A DNA stretch of 64,000 nucleotides from Commensalibacter nepenthis (lineage in GTDB: Bacteria; Pseudomonadota; Alphaproteobacteria; Acetobacterales; Acetobacteraceae). Within the stretch, counting starts at the first letter, position 1, and every line of letters starts with the position of its first letter. The DNA lies in the NCBI RefSeq assembly GCF_029953305.1, contig NZ_JASBAN010000001.1:868001-932000 (forward strand), in the 5' to 3' direction. A model generated the notes under the pieces. The model made no database searches. It worked only from the letters and a program-made list of their open reading frames with translations, and was not told the DNA's origin. Of the stretch, positions 1 to 10,105 are shown piece by piece. Both the position numbers and the translations under genes were made by a program.

Positions 1-2
1 TT

Positions 3-2687
3 GCCAAAATATTACGCATTACCAAGCAAAAAATCGCCTTAAGTTGTGCTTTGGCAGATATTGGAAATGTATGGTCATTACAACAAATCACGTTAACCCT
101 CAGCAGTCTTGCAGAAGCAACATTGAACCTTGCTATTAATCATCTTTTACTCCATGCTCACGAAAATAAAAAACTAAATTTACAACATCCAAACACACCA
201 GAAAAAAACTGTGGCTTTATCGTACTTGGAATGGGCAAACTTGGAGCAAGAGAACTCAATTATTCCTCTGATATTGATCTGATTATTTTATATGACCCTG
301 AAATTTATCCAAATAATGATGGCTTAAATACGATTTTTGTAAGGCTAACCCGTCAACTTGTCTCTTTGATGGAAGAACGTGACGAGAATGGATATGTGTT
401 CCGTACTGATTTACGCTTGCGTCCAGACCCCTCATCCTCTCCTTTGGCTGTTTCTTTACCTGCTGCCATTACCTATTATGAAAGCCTAGGTCAAACATGG
501 GAACGAACCGCAATGAGCAAAGCCAGACCTGTTGCAGGGGACATCCCCGCAGGATATGCTTTTTTAGAAGCAATCCGCCCCTTTATTTGGCGCAGGCATC
601 TCGATTTCACTGTGATTGACGATATCCACGCGATGAAAAAGAGGATCGACCAACATAAAAAAACTGGCAAACAAAACCTATCAAAACTCCCACCTAATCT
701 TCCAGACGAAGATGCCTTGAATTGGCTGGTTGGACAAAATATCAAACTTGGGCATGGCGGGATCAGAGAAATCGAATTTTGCCCTCAAACCATGCAATTA
801 GTTTGGGGAGGACGTTTCCCAGAGTTACAAGATTCAACCACCATCGGTGGATTGACCAAACTGACTGACAAAGACTTACTAACCGAGTTTCAAACGCAAA
901 AACTAATAAAAGCCTATGCTTTGTTGCGTAAAACAGAACATCGTTTGCAAATGCAAAATGATTATCAAACCCATTCTTTACCCAACAATCTTGAAGAGTT
1001 AGAGCAATTTTCTATTTTTATGGGATATGAAACCCCTCATAAATTTGCTCGTGACCTTTTTCCTTTGATGCAATTTGTCAGGCAAACATTCGAAGGATTA
1101 TTTGCAACCCCTGAAAATGATGAACAATATATTCTTGATATGCCCACAACAGAGCTAAAAGAATATTTAAATCAAAAAGGGTTTCCTGATGAAGCCGCCA
1201 CCATTTTACAATCATGGAATGACAGCGGTCCCAGAGCGTTAAGAACTGCCAAAGCAAGAACTATTTTAACCAATTTGTTACCTAAATTATTGGATGCATT
1301 TGCAAACCAACGCAATCCATTATTAGTTTTACAACGATTCGACACTATTCTGGCACGCCACCGTGCAGGTCTTCAACTTTTATCCCTACTTGAACGAAAC
1401 CCTGCATTAATTAAAAGATTATCAGCGGTTATTGGAACTTCTCACTTTATCGCCGAGCATGTCGCCAGCAACCCAGCAGCGATTGATGCGCTCTTGGAAA
1501 CAAACCTCGTTAAAAACCGATTTGATTTACGCAAAACAATTCGAAATTATCTTAAAAACGCAGAACATTATATGGATGCAATTCCTGCGTTGCATAGTCT
1601 AGTACATAGTGAAGAATTTCGATTGTCCGTAGCTCATTTGGACAATCAAATCAGCCTAAATAAAGCACAGATTTTACGCACTTCTATGGCGAACAGCATC
1701 ATGAAATCTTTGCTTGACCAAGTTACCAAAGAGCATCAAAGAAAATATGGAACTATTCCAAATGGGGGTATTTGTATTGTTGTTTTGGGTAAAGCTGGTT
1801 CTTGGGAAATGACTGCGGGTTCTGATCTTGATTTAATGTTGATTTTCGATCATCCACCCGAAATTTCTGAAAGTATTTGCGTTTCTAATAATAAAAAATC
1901 TATAAATCAACGTTCTTTGTCAACCAATAACTATTATATTCGGCTAACTCAAAATTTTATTTCTGCCATTACCAATGCTGGTTCCGCTGGTTCACTATAT
2001 GAAGTCGATATGCGCCTGCGTCCTTCTGGCAGCAAAGGTCCCGTTGCGGTTTCCCTCACCTCTTTTAAACGATACCACAAAGAGGAAGCATGGACATGGG
2101 AAAGAATGGCTTTAACCAGAGCAAGAGTAATTGGTGGACCTTTAAAGTTACAAAAACGCATTACAAAAACCATTCAACATGCATTATCCAACGCCCCCCA
2201 TAACCTCAGCAACAAGAACGTATTAAAAGATGCTACGAATATGAGGGCTCGTTTATTAAGAGATGCTCCCCCCAACAGTGTTTGGGATGTAAAACACCTT
2301 ACAGGCGGATTAATGGAAGTGGAATTTATTGCCCAAACCCTACAATTAACTGCCAAAAATCCTGATATTTTTCATCCATGCACCCGTATTGCTTTACGAA
2401 ATCTTGCAAAATACGGAATTATAGACCTAAAAGATGCCAAGATACTCATTCAAGCGGATAGTTTTTGGAGAAACCTACAAAGTTTATTAAGAATATTTTT
2501 TGGCAAACTGCCCCCTAAAGATATTACCACAGACCTGACCCCAGCAATTATTGAAGTGATGTCCAGAGATCTTTTAAAAACCGCAACGCAAGATATTCAA
2601 GCCATTACACAAATTCAAGAAAAAGCCGAAATGATTGGCAAGCAAGTCAGGACTATTTTTATAAAATATATTGGCTCTCTTACATAA
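3..2687 (+). CDS. glnE: Bifunctional glutamine synthetase adenylyltransferase/adenylyl-removing enzyme, 5' end outside window
   Basis: GlnE attaches and removes AMP on glutamine synthetase in response to PII, tuning ammonia assimilation. The reading frame is open to the left edge, so the visible 894 codons lack roughly the first 100 residues; the TTG at 51 is internal, not a start. Two nucleotidyltransferase halves are visible. The N-terminal one has G-M-G-K-L-G followed by S-S-D-I-D-L (coded near 230-290); the C-terminal one has G-K-A-G-S and G-S-D-L-D-L-M (near 1790-1840). This duplicated G-K-x-G...D-x-D layout is the family signature. bcp follows 50 bp downstream on the same strand. No frameshift seen. 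Confidence 0.95.
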   Translation, partial: AKILRITKQKIALSCALADIGNVWSLQQITLTLSSLAEATLNLAINHLLLHAHENKKLNLQHPNTPEKNCGFIVLGMGKLGARELNYSSDIDLIILYDPEIYPNNDGLNTIFVRLTRQLVSLMEERDENGYVFRTDLRLRPDPSSSPLAVSLPAAITYYESLGQTWERTAMSKARPVAGDIPAGYAFLEAIRPFIWRRHLDFTVIDDIHAMKKRIDQHKKTGKQNLSKLPPNLPDEDALNWLVGQNIKLGHGGIREIEFCPQTMQLVWGGRFPELQDSTTIGGLTKLTDKDLLTEFQTQKLIKAYALLRKTEHRLQMQNDYQTHSLPNNLEELEQFSIFMGYETPHKFARDLFPLMQFVRQTFEGLFATPENDEQYILDMPTTELKEYLNQKGFPDEAATILQSWNDSGPRALRTAKARTILTNLLPKLLDAFANQRNPLLVLQRFDTILARHRAGLQLLSLLERNPALIKRLSAVIGTSHFIAEHVASNPAAIDALLETNLVKNRFDLRKTIRNYLKNAEHYMDAIPALHSLVHSEEFRLSVAHLDNQISLNKAQILRTSMANSIMKSLLDQVTKEHQRKYGTIPNGGICIVVLGKAGSWEMTAGSDLDLMLIFDHPPEISESICVSNNKKSINQRSLSTNNYYIRLTQNFISAITNAGSAGSLYEVDMRLRPSGSKGPVAVSLTSFKRYHKEEAWTWERMALTRARVIGGPLKLQKRITKTIQHALSNAPHNLSNKNVLKDATNMRARLLRDAPPNSVWDVKHLTGGLMEVEFIAQTLQLTAKNPDIFHPCTRIALRNLAKYGIIDLKDAKILIQADSFWRNLQSLLRIFFGKLPPKDITTDLTPAIIEVMSRDLLKTATQDIQAITQIQEKAEMIGKQVRTIFIKYIGSLT

Positions 2688-2737
2688 AATGTTATGCTGT
2701 ATTTATTCTATTTCTTTAAATCATAAAGGTATATTTC

Positions 2738-3211
2738 ATGACAACATTAACCGAAGGTGCCAAAGCACCTAACTTTGAAATGCAAACACAGTTGAATAAA
2801 ACAATTTCTTTATCTGAATTAAAAGGAAAGAAATTTATTCTTTATTTTTATCCCAAAGCAGATACTTCTGGTTGTACCAAAGAAGCATGTGCATTTGAAG
2901 AAAACCTCTCCACCCTTAACAAAATCAATATTCCTGTTATCGGTGTTTCAAGGGATCCTGTTAAAAAATTAAAGGCATTTGCAGATAAATATAATCTAAC
3001 TTTTGCTCTTGCCTCTGATGAAGCAGGAAACGTGACAGAAGCCTATGGTGTATGGGTAGAAAAATCAATGTATGGTCGTAAATATATGGGCATTGAACGT
3101 GCGACATTCTTAATTGATGAACAAGGCACAATTGTAAAAATTTGGCCTAAAGTAAAAGTAACTGGTCATGTTGAAGATGTTTTAAACACAATCAAACAAC
3201 TCGACCAGTAA
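2738..3211 (+). CDS. bcp: Thioredoxin-dependent thiol peroxidase (bacterioferritin comigratory protein)
   Basis: A 157-residue peroxiredoxin of the BCP/PrxQ class, which reduces hydrogen and organic peroxides in the cytoplasm with electrons from thioredoxin. The peroxidatic cysteine C46 lies in the expected T-S-G-C-T context, and C51 (K-E-A-C) sits five residues on, the spacing of the alpha2-type resolving cysteine. Length is normal. It starts 50 bp after glnE and ends 7 bp before the stop of the convergent minus-strand gene. trxB, which would recharge thioredoxin, is at 33841. Confidence 0.93.
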   Translation: MTTLTEGAKAPNFEMQTQLNKTISLSELKGKKFILYFYPKADTSGCTKEACAFEENLSTLNKINIPVIGVSRDPVKKLKAFADKYNLTFALASDEAGNVTEAYGVWVEKSMYGRKYMGIERATFLIDEQGTIVKIWPKVKVTGHVEDVLNTIKQLDQ

Positions 3212-3218
3212 TTTATAT

Positions 3219-4460
3219 TTACTGCGCTGGTGCCAATTCTGTTAAATTAGATGGCACCTGAAATAATTTTGAGTCTTGTGGTGCGTAAACCACTTTTAAC
3301 GCTACAACTAATGGGATATTATTGCGCACAACACGTAACATAACCCCATCATCTGTATAACAAATATCGTTTGGATTGCCTTCAGTATCCACAATTTGCC
3401 ATTCATTACAATGCTGACCTGCAACAGTGGCTTCTCCGACCTTCATATAATCACCAGCAGGTCTTTGCCCAAGTGCTAAGATTGAATCCCCAGGCGCATG
3501 CATTGTTGTTTTTTTCTTTAATTCTGGATTTAATACAACCAATTGCTGCTTTTTATAATCGGTAATCATGTATGTATCGACCCCTTGAGAATCAATACGT
3601 TGTTTCCACTCACCCACAGACCAACGCATTCTTTGATGAAATGGTGGTAAGCCAGGCATTGCACCAGCAATCGCATAAACAACATCCACATCATGTTGTG
3701 GCGTAATAAAAGGATTCTGATCCGCATCCACTTTTAATCCTTTTGACTCATCGAGCTCCTTTGCTTTCATCGGAATCAAAGGTTGAGCCACACTATTTGG
3801 TGCAATTAAAGTCGGAGTATCCCCTTTATGTTGTGGTAATTTTACAGGCTGATAGCCAACAGGAATCTCGAAAGTAGACGATGGTAACTTGCTGTAATCC
3901 ACAGATAAAGCAATCGTTTTTCCCTCTACACCATCTGCATCTACACCTTCTTGTTTTAATAAAACCCCATCATCTGTGATACATACAATAGCTGCCCCTT
4001 TAGGACCTTTTACCTTCCAATCCTGACATAAAACACCTGCTATACGTTCAGTGCCTTTCTTTTGAAAAGTCATCTTAGGGTCTAAAAACAACCCTGATTG
4101 ATCTGATTTACTGGGAACAACCGTATATACTCTTGATTTATTTGCAATGACTGTCGCAGTCTTTTTTGCAGAATCAACAATTACTGTTCCCAAATTATCC
4201 GGACCATCAACACGTAATCTATTCCCATCACCAGAAAATATAATTTTTCTGCTTTGCAACAAAGAGGAATTTTCAGGTTTCACTGCATAAAGTACGGTTA
4301 CGTCTCGCTTTGGCATAAATAAAGGCTTTTCAGAATTGGCATCCTGACCCCATGCTCCAGACATGATAACAAGAGAACCAAAGCCAAACATCGCCCCCCT
4401 ATACAAAGGCAATTGATACTTCTTTTTTAACAGAGACGACATTCTTTGCGGAACCTTCAT
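3219..4460 (-). CDS. Exported protein of unknown function with a duplicated domain
   Basis: 413 residues, function not recognised. Residues 21-40 form a hydrophobic export signal with a plausible cleavage after A-W-G. The mature part contains two related copies of a ~150-residue domain, about 49-200 and 253-403. Each starts with D-V-x-V-x-Y-A and ends with a block A-G-x-x-C-x-x-W ... C-x-T-D-D-G-V-x-L, so each copy has two cysteines (C145/C160 and C351/C367) that could pair in the periplasm. The linker is Pro/Lys rich. The fold resembles lipoprotein-carrier or DUF4412-like beta proteins only in general style. It is the last gene of a minus-strand group after EcsC-like and aat. A second ATG at 4442 is a possible start. 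Confidence 0.8.
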   Translation of the reverse strand: MKVPQRMSSLLKKKYQLPLYRGAMFGFGSLVIMSGAWGQDANSEKPLFMPKRDVTVLYAVKPENSSLLQSRKIIFSGDGNRLRVDGPDNLGTVIVDSAKKTATVIANKSRVYTVVPSKSDQSGLFLDPKMTFQKKGTERIAGVLCQDWKVKGPKGAAIVCITDDGVLLKQEGVDADGVEGKTIALSVDYSKLPSSTFEIPVGYQPVKLPQHKGDTPTLIAPNSVAQPLIPMKAKELDESKGLKVDADQNPFITPQHDVDVVYAIAGAMPGLPPFHQRMRWSVGEWKQRIDSQGVDTYMITDYKKQQLVVLNPELKKKTTMHAPGDSILALGQRPAGDYMKVGEATVAGQHCNEWQIVDTEGNPNDICYTDDGVMLRVVRNNIPLVVALKVVYAPQDSKLFQVPSNLTELAPAQ

Positions 4461-4498
4461 TTATTAAATATAATTTGCTCGACACTATATGTGCAAAA

Positions 4499-5161
4499 TC
4501 ATGATGATGCACGCATTGCTTTGATTTCTTGAAAAATATCTGCTTTCCACTCATTATTCAACCAGTACCCTGATTGTGCAATCGCTGGATATAATCGTTT
4601 TTCATATTCGGTATCGCTGATTTCCAACCCACCAAATTGTGCCAAATGAGATGTCATGAACTGGGTATCTAATAATTGGAAATGACCTAACCTTAACCGT
4701 GCCACCAAATGAACCAACGCAATTTTTGAGGTATCCGTTTTTCTTGAAAACATACTTTCTCCAAAAAAAGCTTGTCCAATTGCCAACCCATATAACCCAC
4801 CGACCAGCTGCTCTTGATCCCATACTTCTACAGTATGTGCATGACCTTGCTTAAAAAGTTCAAAAAACAAAGAACGTATCGGTTGATTAATCCATGTTTG
4901 CTCTCTTTGAGGGGTTGGATGTGCACATGCGTCAATCACTGCCAAAAAATCTGTATCGACTTTGACCGCATACTGATCTGCTAAAACAGTTCTTGCTAGC
5001 CGTCTAGATAAATGAAACCCATCCAAAGGAAGAATCCCTCTTTCCTCTGGACGATACCAGTATAACCTTGGATCATCTTTATCATCCGCCATAGGAAAAA
5101 CACCTTGCCTATAGGCTTCTAATAAAATTTCAACCGTAATTTCTTCGCTATTTACTGACAT
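4499..5161 (-). CDS. aat: Leucyl/phenylalanyl-tRNA--protein transferase
   Basis: 220 residues, the usual length. Aat moves Leu or Phe from charged tRNA to proteins with N-terminal Arg or Lys, creating N-degrons for the ClpS/ClpAP pathway. Family landmarks visible are the N-terminal Y-R-Q-G-x-F-P-M, the Y-W-Y-R-P-E-x-R-G block near residue 35, and the central G-G-L-Y-G-L-x-I-G-x-x-F-x-G-E-S-M-F-S stretch. The start lies 3 bp after the upstream EcsC-family stop, so the two are probably co-transcribed and translationally coupled. Confidence 0.95.
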   Translation of the reverse strand: MSVNSEEITVEILLEAYRQGVFPMADDKDDPRLYWYRPEERGILPLDGFHLSRRLARTVLADQYAVKVDTDFLAVIDACAHPTPQREQTWINQPIRSLFFELFKQGHAHTVEVWDQEQLVGGLYGLAIGQAFFGESMFSRKTDTSKIALVHLVARLRLGHFQLLDTQFMTSHLAQFGGLEISDTEYEKRLYPAIAQSGYWLNNEWKADIFQEIKAMRASS

Positions 5162-5164
5162 TTG

Positions 5165-6004
5165 CTAAGAAGCTGCATATTCATCAAAACGTTGTTTGCG
5201 AATATATTCAATCGTCTCTTTCGCTAATGGTCCATGTTCACGCTCTAATCGACGTGCCACAAAATGCACACGTGCCAATGCACGATAATGCGATAAAAAC
5301 GCAGCGTTCAAAGATGCACCGCATAAAGCGCTAACCACTGGCATCATTTGTAAACTTAATTTTTGTGATAAGCTCAGTCCATATTGATAAGAAATATCTG
5401 CCATCAACAACACCATTGGTCGTCCACGCAACATTAACCGTGCAGAGAAAAATCCAAGTTCATTTTCTTCATTAGCGCGACCCGCATTGCCAAAAGAACG
5501 TAATGCAAATACCTCTAGACACGCTCTTTTTGTATCTTCGTTGGATAAATCTTCGCCTTCTTCTTGGGCAATATTGGCAATTTCACGCATTAATGCCAAT
5601 GTTGTAAAGCTAATATCAGGCAACATCCCGGTAAAACCTGTAAAGCCGCCGACTGCACCAGAAGTGACCACCATTGCTTGCATGACTGAACTGCGTATTT
5701 TGTTATAATTAGGCAAATTTTTCAAACGATCTGGTTGATAATCCATACCAACAATTGCCACATCAAAAGCAATCTGAACCGCACTATTGGCTAGATTTTG
5801 TATTTTCTTTTGAAAATTAACAGACAAGCCAAGGCTGCGACCACTTAACTTAACCGCGTGCCCCACTGCACCACCCATAATATCAGCAAGACGCAATAAA
5901 ACCCCTCGACCAGATTCCAATTTATCCAGTGCTTGTGTTAATTGAGCAATTTCTTGATCGTTCAAAGAAAGGGGTGTTAAACTTGTATGATCTTGTATGG
6001 TCAT
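5165..6004 (-). CDS. EcsC family protein
   Basis: 279 residues matching the EcsC family: a Gly/Ala-rich hydrophobic centre (around 110-135, G-A-V-G-G-F-T-G-F-T-G-M-L-P-D) followed by a conserved charged C-terminal half with E-I-A-x-I-A and F-A-L-R-S-F-G-N. EcsC was named from a Bacillus ABC-transporter operon, but its biochemical role is unknown, so no function is assigned. It is the first gene of the EcsC/aat/duplicated-domain group; aat follows after 3 bp. No ABC transporter genes are adjacent. Confidence 0.8.
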   Translation of the reverse strand: MTIQDHTSLTPLSLNDQEIAQLTQALDKLESGRGVLLRLADIMGGAVGHAVKLSGRSLGLSVNFQKKIQNLANSAVQIAFDVAIVGMDYQPDRLKNLPNYNKIRSSVMQAMVVTSGAVGGFTGFTGMLPDISFTTLALMREIANIAQEEGEDLSNEDTKRACLEVFALRSFGNAGRANEENELGFFSARLMLRGRPMVLLMADISYQYGLSLSQKLSLQMMPVVSALCGASLNAAFLSHYRALARVHFVARRLEREHGPLAKETIEYIRKQRFDEYAAS

Positions 6005-6265
6005 TTGCGAAACCTTCTTTTTCTAGATATCATTATTTCGAAATCAATAAGGTGTTAAAGTAAATTACGTTATCATATTATTTAAAAAAATATGAGCTTA
6101 GTTTATTATGGATCTTATCAAACTCATTTTTCTTAAACTATTTTATTCAAAATATATGACATAAAAACCATTTTTTTCAAAATCTCTATTATTCTACTTT
6201 TTTATTATTGATTGCTGCCTAAAAAGATTTATTTGTAATATAACTACAGAAAAAGGATTTATCAA

Positions 6266-6685
6266 ATGTTCAACTATACAAAAAAAACAATCACTCAAAC
6301 GCTCTTGTCTTTTTCTCTTCTTTTCGGCAGCGTTGGATTAGCAAATTCCTCTTTTGCACAACAGAATTCTGCACGTCCAACTCCAAGCCCTGGTATGTCA
6401 GAATATCAACCTGTACAAGAATATACCAGCTCAATAACTGCGACTCAATCAAACAGCGTAACCTCTAAAAAAGGTCCTGGCTTACCTGGTTCGACCCCCA
6501 GCCAATCTCCGAATAGACCTTATAATGGTCCATCTATAAACATTCTAGGGACAGGTATTCGCGCTTATTTTGATGCACCTGTTTCCCCACCTTATAATGC
6601 TTCAGCATCTTATGATACTTATGCTGGACAGCCAGGCGGCAACAGAAACGCAATTCTACAACAAAGTGTTCGAAACGGTTATTAA
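6266..6685 (+). CDS. Small secreted Ser/Pro/Tyr-rich protein of unknown function
   Basis: 139 residues with a clear signal peptide (basic start, hydrophobic 14-27, cleavage after S-F-A around residue 31). The mature part is low complexity, rich in Pro, Ser, Thr, Asn and Tyr, with no recognised domain. An AAAAAGGA ribosome binding site precedes the ATG by 8 bp. It stands alone, with AT-rich spacers on both sides and a hairpin at 6749-6788 downstream. Cell-envelope or secreted location is inferred from the signal peptide only. Confidence 0.7.
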   Translation: MFNYTKKTITQTLLSFSLLFGSVGLANSSFAQQNSARPTPSPGMSEYQPVQEYTSSITATQSNSVTSKKGPGLPGSTPSQSPNRPYNGPSINILGTGIRAYFDAPVSPPYNASASYDTYAGQPGGNRNAILQQSVRNGY

Positions 6686-6748
6686 TATAAATAATTATCT
6701 ATATTCATATAAATAATTATGTGATTGAATCCTTTTATATATAAAAAT

Positions 6749-6788
6749 ATAGATGATTATGAAATTAAAATAATACATAATCATCTAT
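6749..6788 (+). terminator. Hairpin between the small secreted protein and rnhA
   Basis: A perfect 13-bp stem (6749-6761 with 6776-6788) around a 14-base AT-rich loop lies between the 3' ends of two convergent genes. A run of T does not follow closely on either strand, so terminator function is inferred from position. Confidence 0.45.
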
Positions 6789-6838
6789 GTGCAATTCTTA
6801 TAAATATCTAAAGCCAAGCTCATACAATAACCAAGAAG

Positions 6839-7291
6839 TTATTTTAACGCCATACGCCCCTCTGTCGCCAACCGATCAACACGCTCATTTTCAGGATGAC
6901 CAGAATGTCCTTTTACCCAGTGCCACTGCACTTGATGTTTTTCCGCTGCTGTCTCTAAACGTTGCCACAAATCAGCATTTGCAACGGGCTTTTTAGCTGC
7001 CGTTTTCCAGCCATTCCGTTTCCACCCTGCCAACCATTCAGTAATACCCTTTCGCACATACTCACTATCTGTATATAAATTAACCAAACAAGAACGCGTT
7101 AATGTTTCCAAAGCAACAGCCGCCGCCGTCAATTCCATGCGGTTATTTGTTGTCTCTGCTTCACCACCAGACAATTCACGTTCTTTACCACGACAACGTA
7201 ATAATATGCCCCACCCTCCTGCACCAGGGTTAGGACTGCATCCACCATCTGTCCAGATATCAACGAGAATTAACGCAGACTCATGTTCCAT
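6839..7291 (-). CDS. rnhA: Ribonuclease HI
   Basis: 150 residues. RNase HI cuts the RNA strand of RNA-DNA hybrids, removing R-loops and primers. The acidic active-site residues are in their usual contexts: D in [14 protein letters not shown] in N-N-R-M-E-L, D in Y-T-D-S-E-Y-V, and the late H/D pair in [12 protein letters not shown]. It overlaps the end of thrB by 11 bp and is the last gene of an ispH-thrB-rnhA group, an arrangement common in alphaproteobacteria. Confidence 0.96.
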   Translation of the reverse strand: MEHESALILVDIWTDGGCSPNPGAGGWGILLRCRGKERELSGGEAETTNNRMELTAAAVALETLTRSCLVNLYTDSEYVRKGITEWLAGWKRNGWKTAAKKPVANADLWQRLETAAEKHQVQWHWVKGHSGHPENERVDRLATEGRMALK

Positions 7292-8240
7292 CAGAAAGCG
7301 CTATTAACGTTTGATGATATCGAAGTCGATATAAATATGGTTTAGGATCTTTGGGAGTAACCAACGCGTCTGCAGGCGTATGAATCCAATCATGTAACCG
7401 TGTTAATAAAAACCGCATCGCTGCACCCATATTCAATATTGGAAAGAAACGCTTTTCTTCGGGTGTCAGAGGACGAATAGCCTCGTATCCCTTTATCACA
7501 GCAGCAGATAAATTGGTTAAACAATGACCATCATCTTTAAAGCACCACGCATTAATCGCAATAGCTAGGTCATAAGCCAAGAAATCAGTACAAGCAAAAT
7601 AAAAATCAATAAAGCCACTTAATTGATCTGGCACAGTGAAAAACACATTATCCGGGAAAATATCAGCATGAATTTGCCCAATCGGTAAATTATCTTTGTC
7701 GGTTGGCCATTGAGATAATATTTCGTGTAAAACAGGTTTGATTTCTTGAATAATTTGTTCTTGGTCATATCCCATTGATTTATTGAGTAAATCTTGCCAA
7801 GAATCTGGTCCCACATTATTTTTTCTATACTTGGTAAAGCCTGCTCCAGCCTGATGTAGCTGAGCAATTGCTTGCCCAAGTAAAAAACAATGATGTTCAG
7901 TAATTTCAGATGCTTCTCGTCCTTCAAGAAAGGTAACAATTGCTGCTGGTCGACCAGCAAGGACAGTCAACGCAACCCCATGTTTGTCAATAATAGGTAA
8001 AGGACACGAAACACCATGCTGCACCAAATGCCCCATATATTCTAAGTACCAAGGTAGTTCCTCCTCTTTAATCCGTTTTTCATAAAGAGTTAAAATATAT
8101 TTTCCTGTTGTTGTTCCCAATAAAAAATTACTGTTTTCAACACCTTGAGCAATCCCTTTAAGGGACACGAGATCACCGATCTCGTAATTTTGTAAACATT
8201 CCGAGACTTCCTGCTCTGAAACTTGTGTATAAACGGCCAT
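7281..8240 (-). CDS. thrB: Homoserine kinase (aminoglycoside-phosphotransferase-fold type)
   Basis: 319 residues. It phosphorylates homoserine in threonine biosynthesis. This is the APH/choline-kinase-fold ThrB of alphaproteobacteria rather than the GHMP type: it has an N-terminal nucleotide lobe (G-x-x-N-S-N-F-L-L), the catalytic loop I-H-A-D-I-F-P-D-N and a G-F-I-D-F-Y-F-A metal-binding segment. It lies between ispH (22 bp upstream) and rnhA (11-bp overlap). Confidence 0.93.
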   Translation of the reverse strand: MAVYTQVSEQEVSECLQNYEIGDLVSLKGIAQGVENSNFLLGTTTGKYILTLYEKRIKEEELPWYLEYMGHLVQHGVSCPLPIIDKHGVALTVLAGRPAAIVTFLEGREASEITEHHCFLLGQAIAQLHQAGAGFTKYRKNNVGPDSWQDLLNKSMGYDQEQIIQEIKPVLHEILSQWPTDKDNLPIGQIHADIFPDNVFFTVPDQLSGFIDFYFACTDFLAYDLAIAINAWCFKDDGHCLTNLSAAVIKGYEAIRPLTPEEKRFFPILNMGAAMRFLLTRLHDWIHTPADALVTPKDPKPYLYRLRYHQTLIALSDGT

Positions 8241-8262
8241 GAATAAGCCCTATGATTCCTAA

Positions 8263-9246
8263 TTATCCTAGTGGTGCTGGTAAACTAAACGTAACATGTT
8301 CTTCTTTAACAATGCGTTCTTCGATATCAAGACTAAATCTGTCAGACAAAGCATCAATAATTTCTTGAACCAATGTCTCTGGTGCAGAAGCTCCAGCTGT
8401 AATCCCTAATACATTGACCCCGTCCAAAGCATCCCATTCTAAATTTTCTAATTTAGGGATTAACAATGCCTTTGGTGCCCCAGAACGTTCTGCAACTTCA
8501 CGTAACCTCTGTGAGTTAGAAGAATTGGGAGATCCAATAACCAATACCAAGTCGCATTCAGGTGCTATTCTTTTCACCGCTTCTTGGCGATTCGTCGTTG
8601 CGTAACAAATATCTTCACGCTTTGGACCTTCGATCTTAGGAAAACGTTCACGAAGAATTGCAACAATTTCCGCTGTATCATCAACAGACAAGGTTGTTTG
8701 TGTAATAAAAGCCAAACGATCAGGATTTCCTGGCTGAACTGTTCTGGCTTCATCAGCATCTTTTATCAATGTTACCGCACCAGCAGGCAGTTGTCCCATT
8801 GTACCGACAACTTCGGGATGTCCCGCATGTCCGATCATCAAAATATGACGAGAGTTCTCTCCACCATGAGCAAAATGACGTTCTGCCTCTCTATGCACTT
8901 TGGAAACCAAAGGACAAGTCGCATCGAGATAAAGTAAATTACGGCGCTCTGCTTCTAATGGCACAATTTTTGGCACGCCGTGAGCAGAAAAGACAACGTG
9001 CGCGTCTTCTGGAACTTCATCAAGTTCCTCTACAAAGATAGCACCTTGCTTTTCTAAATTCTCGACAACAGTACGATTATGAACGATTTCATGACGCACA
9101 TAAACAGGAGCTCCATACCTGCGCAGTGCTTCTTCGACCACACGAATAGCACGGTCTACACCTGCACAAAAACCACGTGGTCCAGCCAGTAAGACTTTTA
9201 ATGCACGAGAATCTGTCGCAGGGGATTCTAAATTTTGACTTGGCAT
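8263..9246 (-). CDS. ispH: 4-hydroxy-3-methylbut-2-enyl diphosphate reductase
   Basis: 327 residues. IspH is the last enzyme of the MEP isoprenoid route, an Fe-S protein producing IPP and DMAPP. It carries the N-terminal [10 protein letters not shown] motif, the conserved D-A-T-C-P-L-V segment and a third cysteine in [10 protein letters not shown], giving the three cluster-binding cysteines, plus H-E-I-V-H-N. It heads the ispH-thrB-rnhA group. Its products feed the polyprenyl diphosphate synthase at 16897. Confidence 0.97.
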   Translation of the reverse strand: MPSQNLESPATDSRALKVLLAGPRGFCAGVDRAIRVVEEALRRYGAPVYVRHEIVHNRTVVENLEKQGAIFVEELDEVPEDAHVVFSAHGVPKIVPLEAERRNLLYLDATCPLVSKVHREAERHFAHGGENSRHILMIGHAGHPEVVGTMGQLPAGAVTLIKDADEARTVQPGNPDRLAFITQTTLSVDDTAEIVAILRERFPKIEGPKREDICYATTNRQEAVKRIAPECDLVLVIGSPNSSNSQRLREVAERSGAPKALLIPKLENLEWDALDGVNVLGITAGASAPETLVQEIIDALSDRFSLDIEERIVKEEHVTFSLPAPLG

Positions 9247-9423
9247 GACTTTTCCAAATAAATAACAAATATCTATAACTATATATTTATAGTTTGATTG
9301 CTAAGCAAGATACCATTTCATATTAAGAATTTAAATATACAGTATATTCCACATTTAATCATTTTGCTTTATGTTATGCAAACCTAGTTGTTCTTTTTAT
9401 TACCCTATCATGGCAGAAAAAAT

Positions 9424-10041
9424 ATGATTCCTTTAAATACTCATCAAAAACCAATATTAAAAACTTTACTTGCTCCAATAAGTGCTAGCCTTTTCCTTTT
9501 AGGGTGTAATGCAAAAGAAACTTATGATTTTCCCCCAGCATGTCCCAAAGTAACGGTTCTTTCTTCTGCCTCTGATGCTTATCAATTTGCAAATAATACA
9601 AATGATTTGGCTCATTTAGTCACAAAAGCAAGTATCTTGGGTGTCGAAGGAAATTGTATTGACGATCCCAAAAATGAAGATAATAAAGAGAAGAAAAAAA
9701 GAAATAAACCCTATACCGATAAAATCGACACAACAATGAATGTTGTTATTCAAGTCAAACGTGGTCCAGCAGCACAAGAACGTCGTTATCAAATTCCTTA
9801 CTTTGTTACGATGATAAAAAATGGGGAAATTATGGATAAACAACAATTCGTAGCTAACGTACAGTTTCCAGACAATATTGATCAAGTCACTTTGAAATCT
9901 GACAAAATATTACTTAAAATTCCAGCAACAGCTGATAGACAACCCGATGGGTATGAGCTTTTCATCGGTTTCCAATTAACCCCAGAGCAACTAACTTTTA
10001 ATCGTGACCATTTCAGACCCGTGCAGTATAAAAGTTATTAA
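9424..10041 (+). CDS. Lipoprotein of unknown function
   Basis: 205 residues from the ATG at 9424; an upstream in-frame TTG at 9388 would put 12 extra residues before the signal and is less likely. The signal peptide ends in a lipobox F-L-L-G-C at about residue 28, predicting lipidation. The mature part has a charged Asn/Lys-rich loop near residue 85-100 and then a beta-rich segment ending Y-E-L-F-I-G-F-Q-L-T. Not recognised beyond lipoprotein. A hairpin terminator (10054-10083) follows. Confidence 0.75.
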   Translation: MIPLNTHQKPILKTLLAPISASLFLLGCNAKETYDFPPACPKVTVLSSASDAYQFANNTNDLAHLVTKASILGVEGNCIDDPKNEDNKEKKKRNKPYTDKIDTTMNVVIQVKRGPAAQERRYQIPYFVTMIKNGEIMDKQQFVANVQFPDNIDQVTLKSDKILLKIPATADRQPDGYELFIGFQLTPEQLTFNRDHFRPVQYKSY

Positions 10042-10053
10042 ATATAAGTTTAA

Positions 10054-10083
10054 CTAACAAGGTATTATTAGTTACCTTGTTAG
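10054..10083. terminator. Hairpin between convergent lipoprotein gene and aarC
   Basis: An 11-bp perfect stem (10054-10064 with 10073-10083) with an 8-base loop lies in the 64-bp gap between two convergent genes; it could serve both directions. Confidence 0.6.
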
Positions 10084-10105
10084 CTGTATTATTTAAAAAA
10101 TAAAT

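Noticed and set aside
6787-6996. Plus-strand reading frame opposite rnhA
   Set aside because: Mostly antisense to the conserved rnhA, with no ribosome binding site or recognisable protein; a shadow frame.
8584-8937. 117-codon plus-strand frame inside ispH
   Set aside because: Antisense to a strongly conserved gene, composition rich in Cys/Ser/Arg typical of shadow frames.
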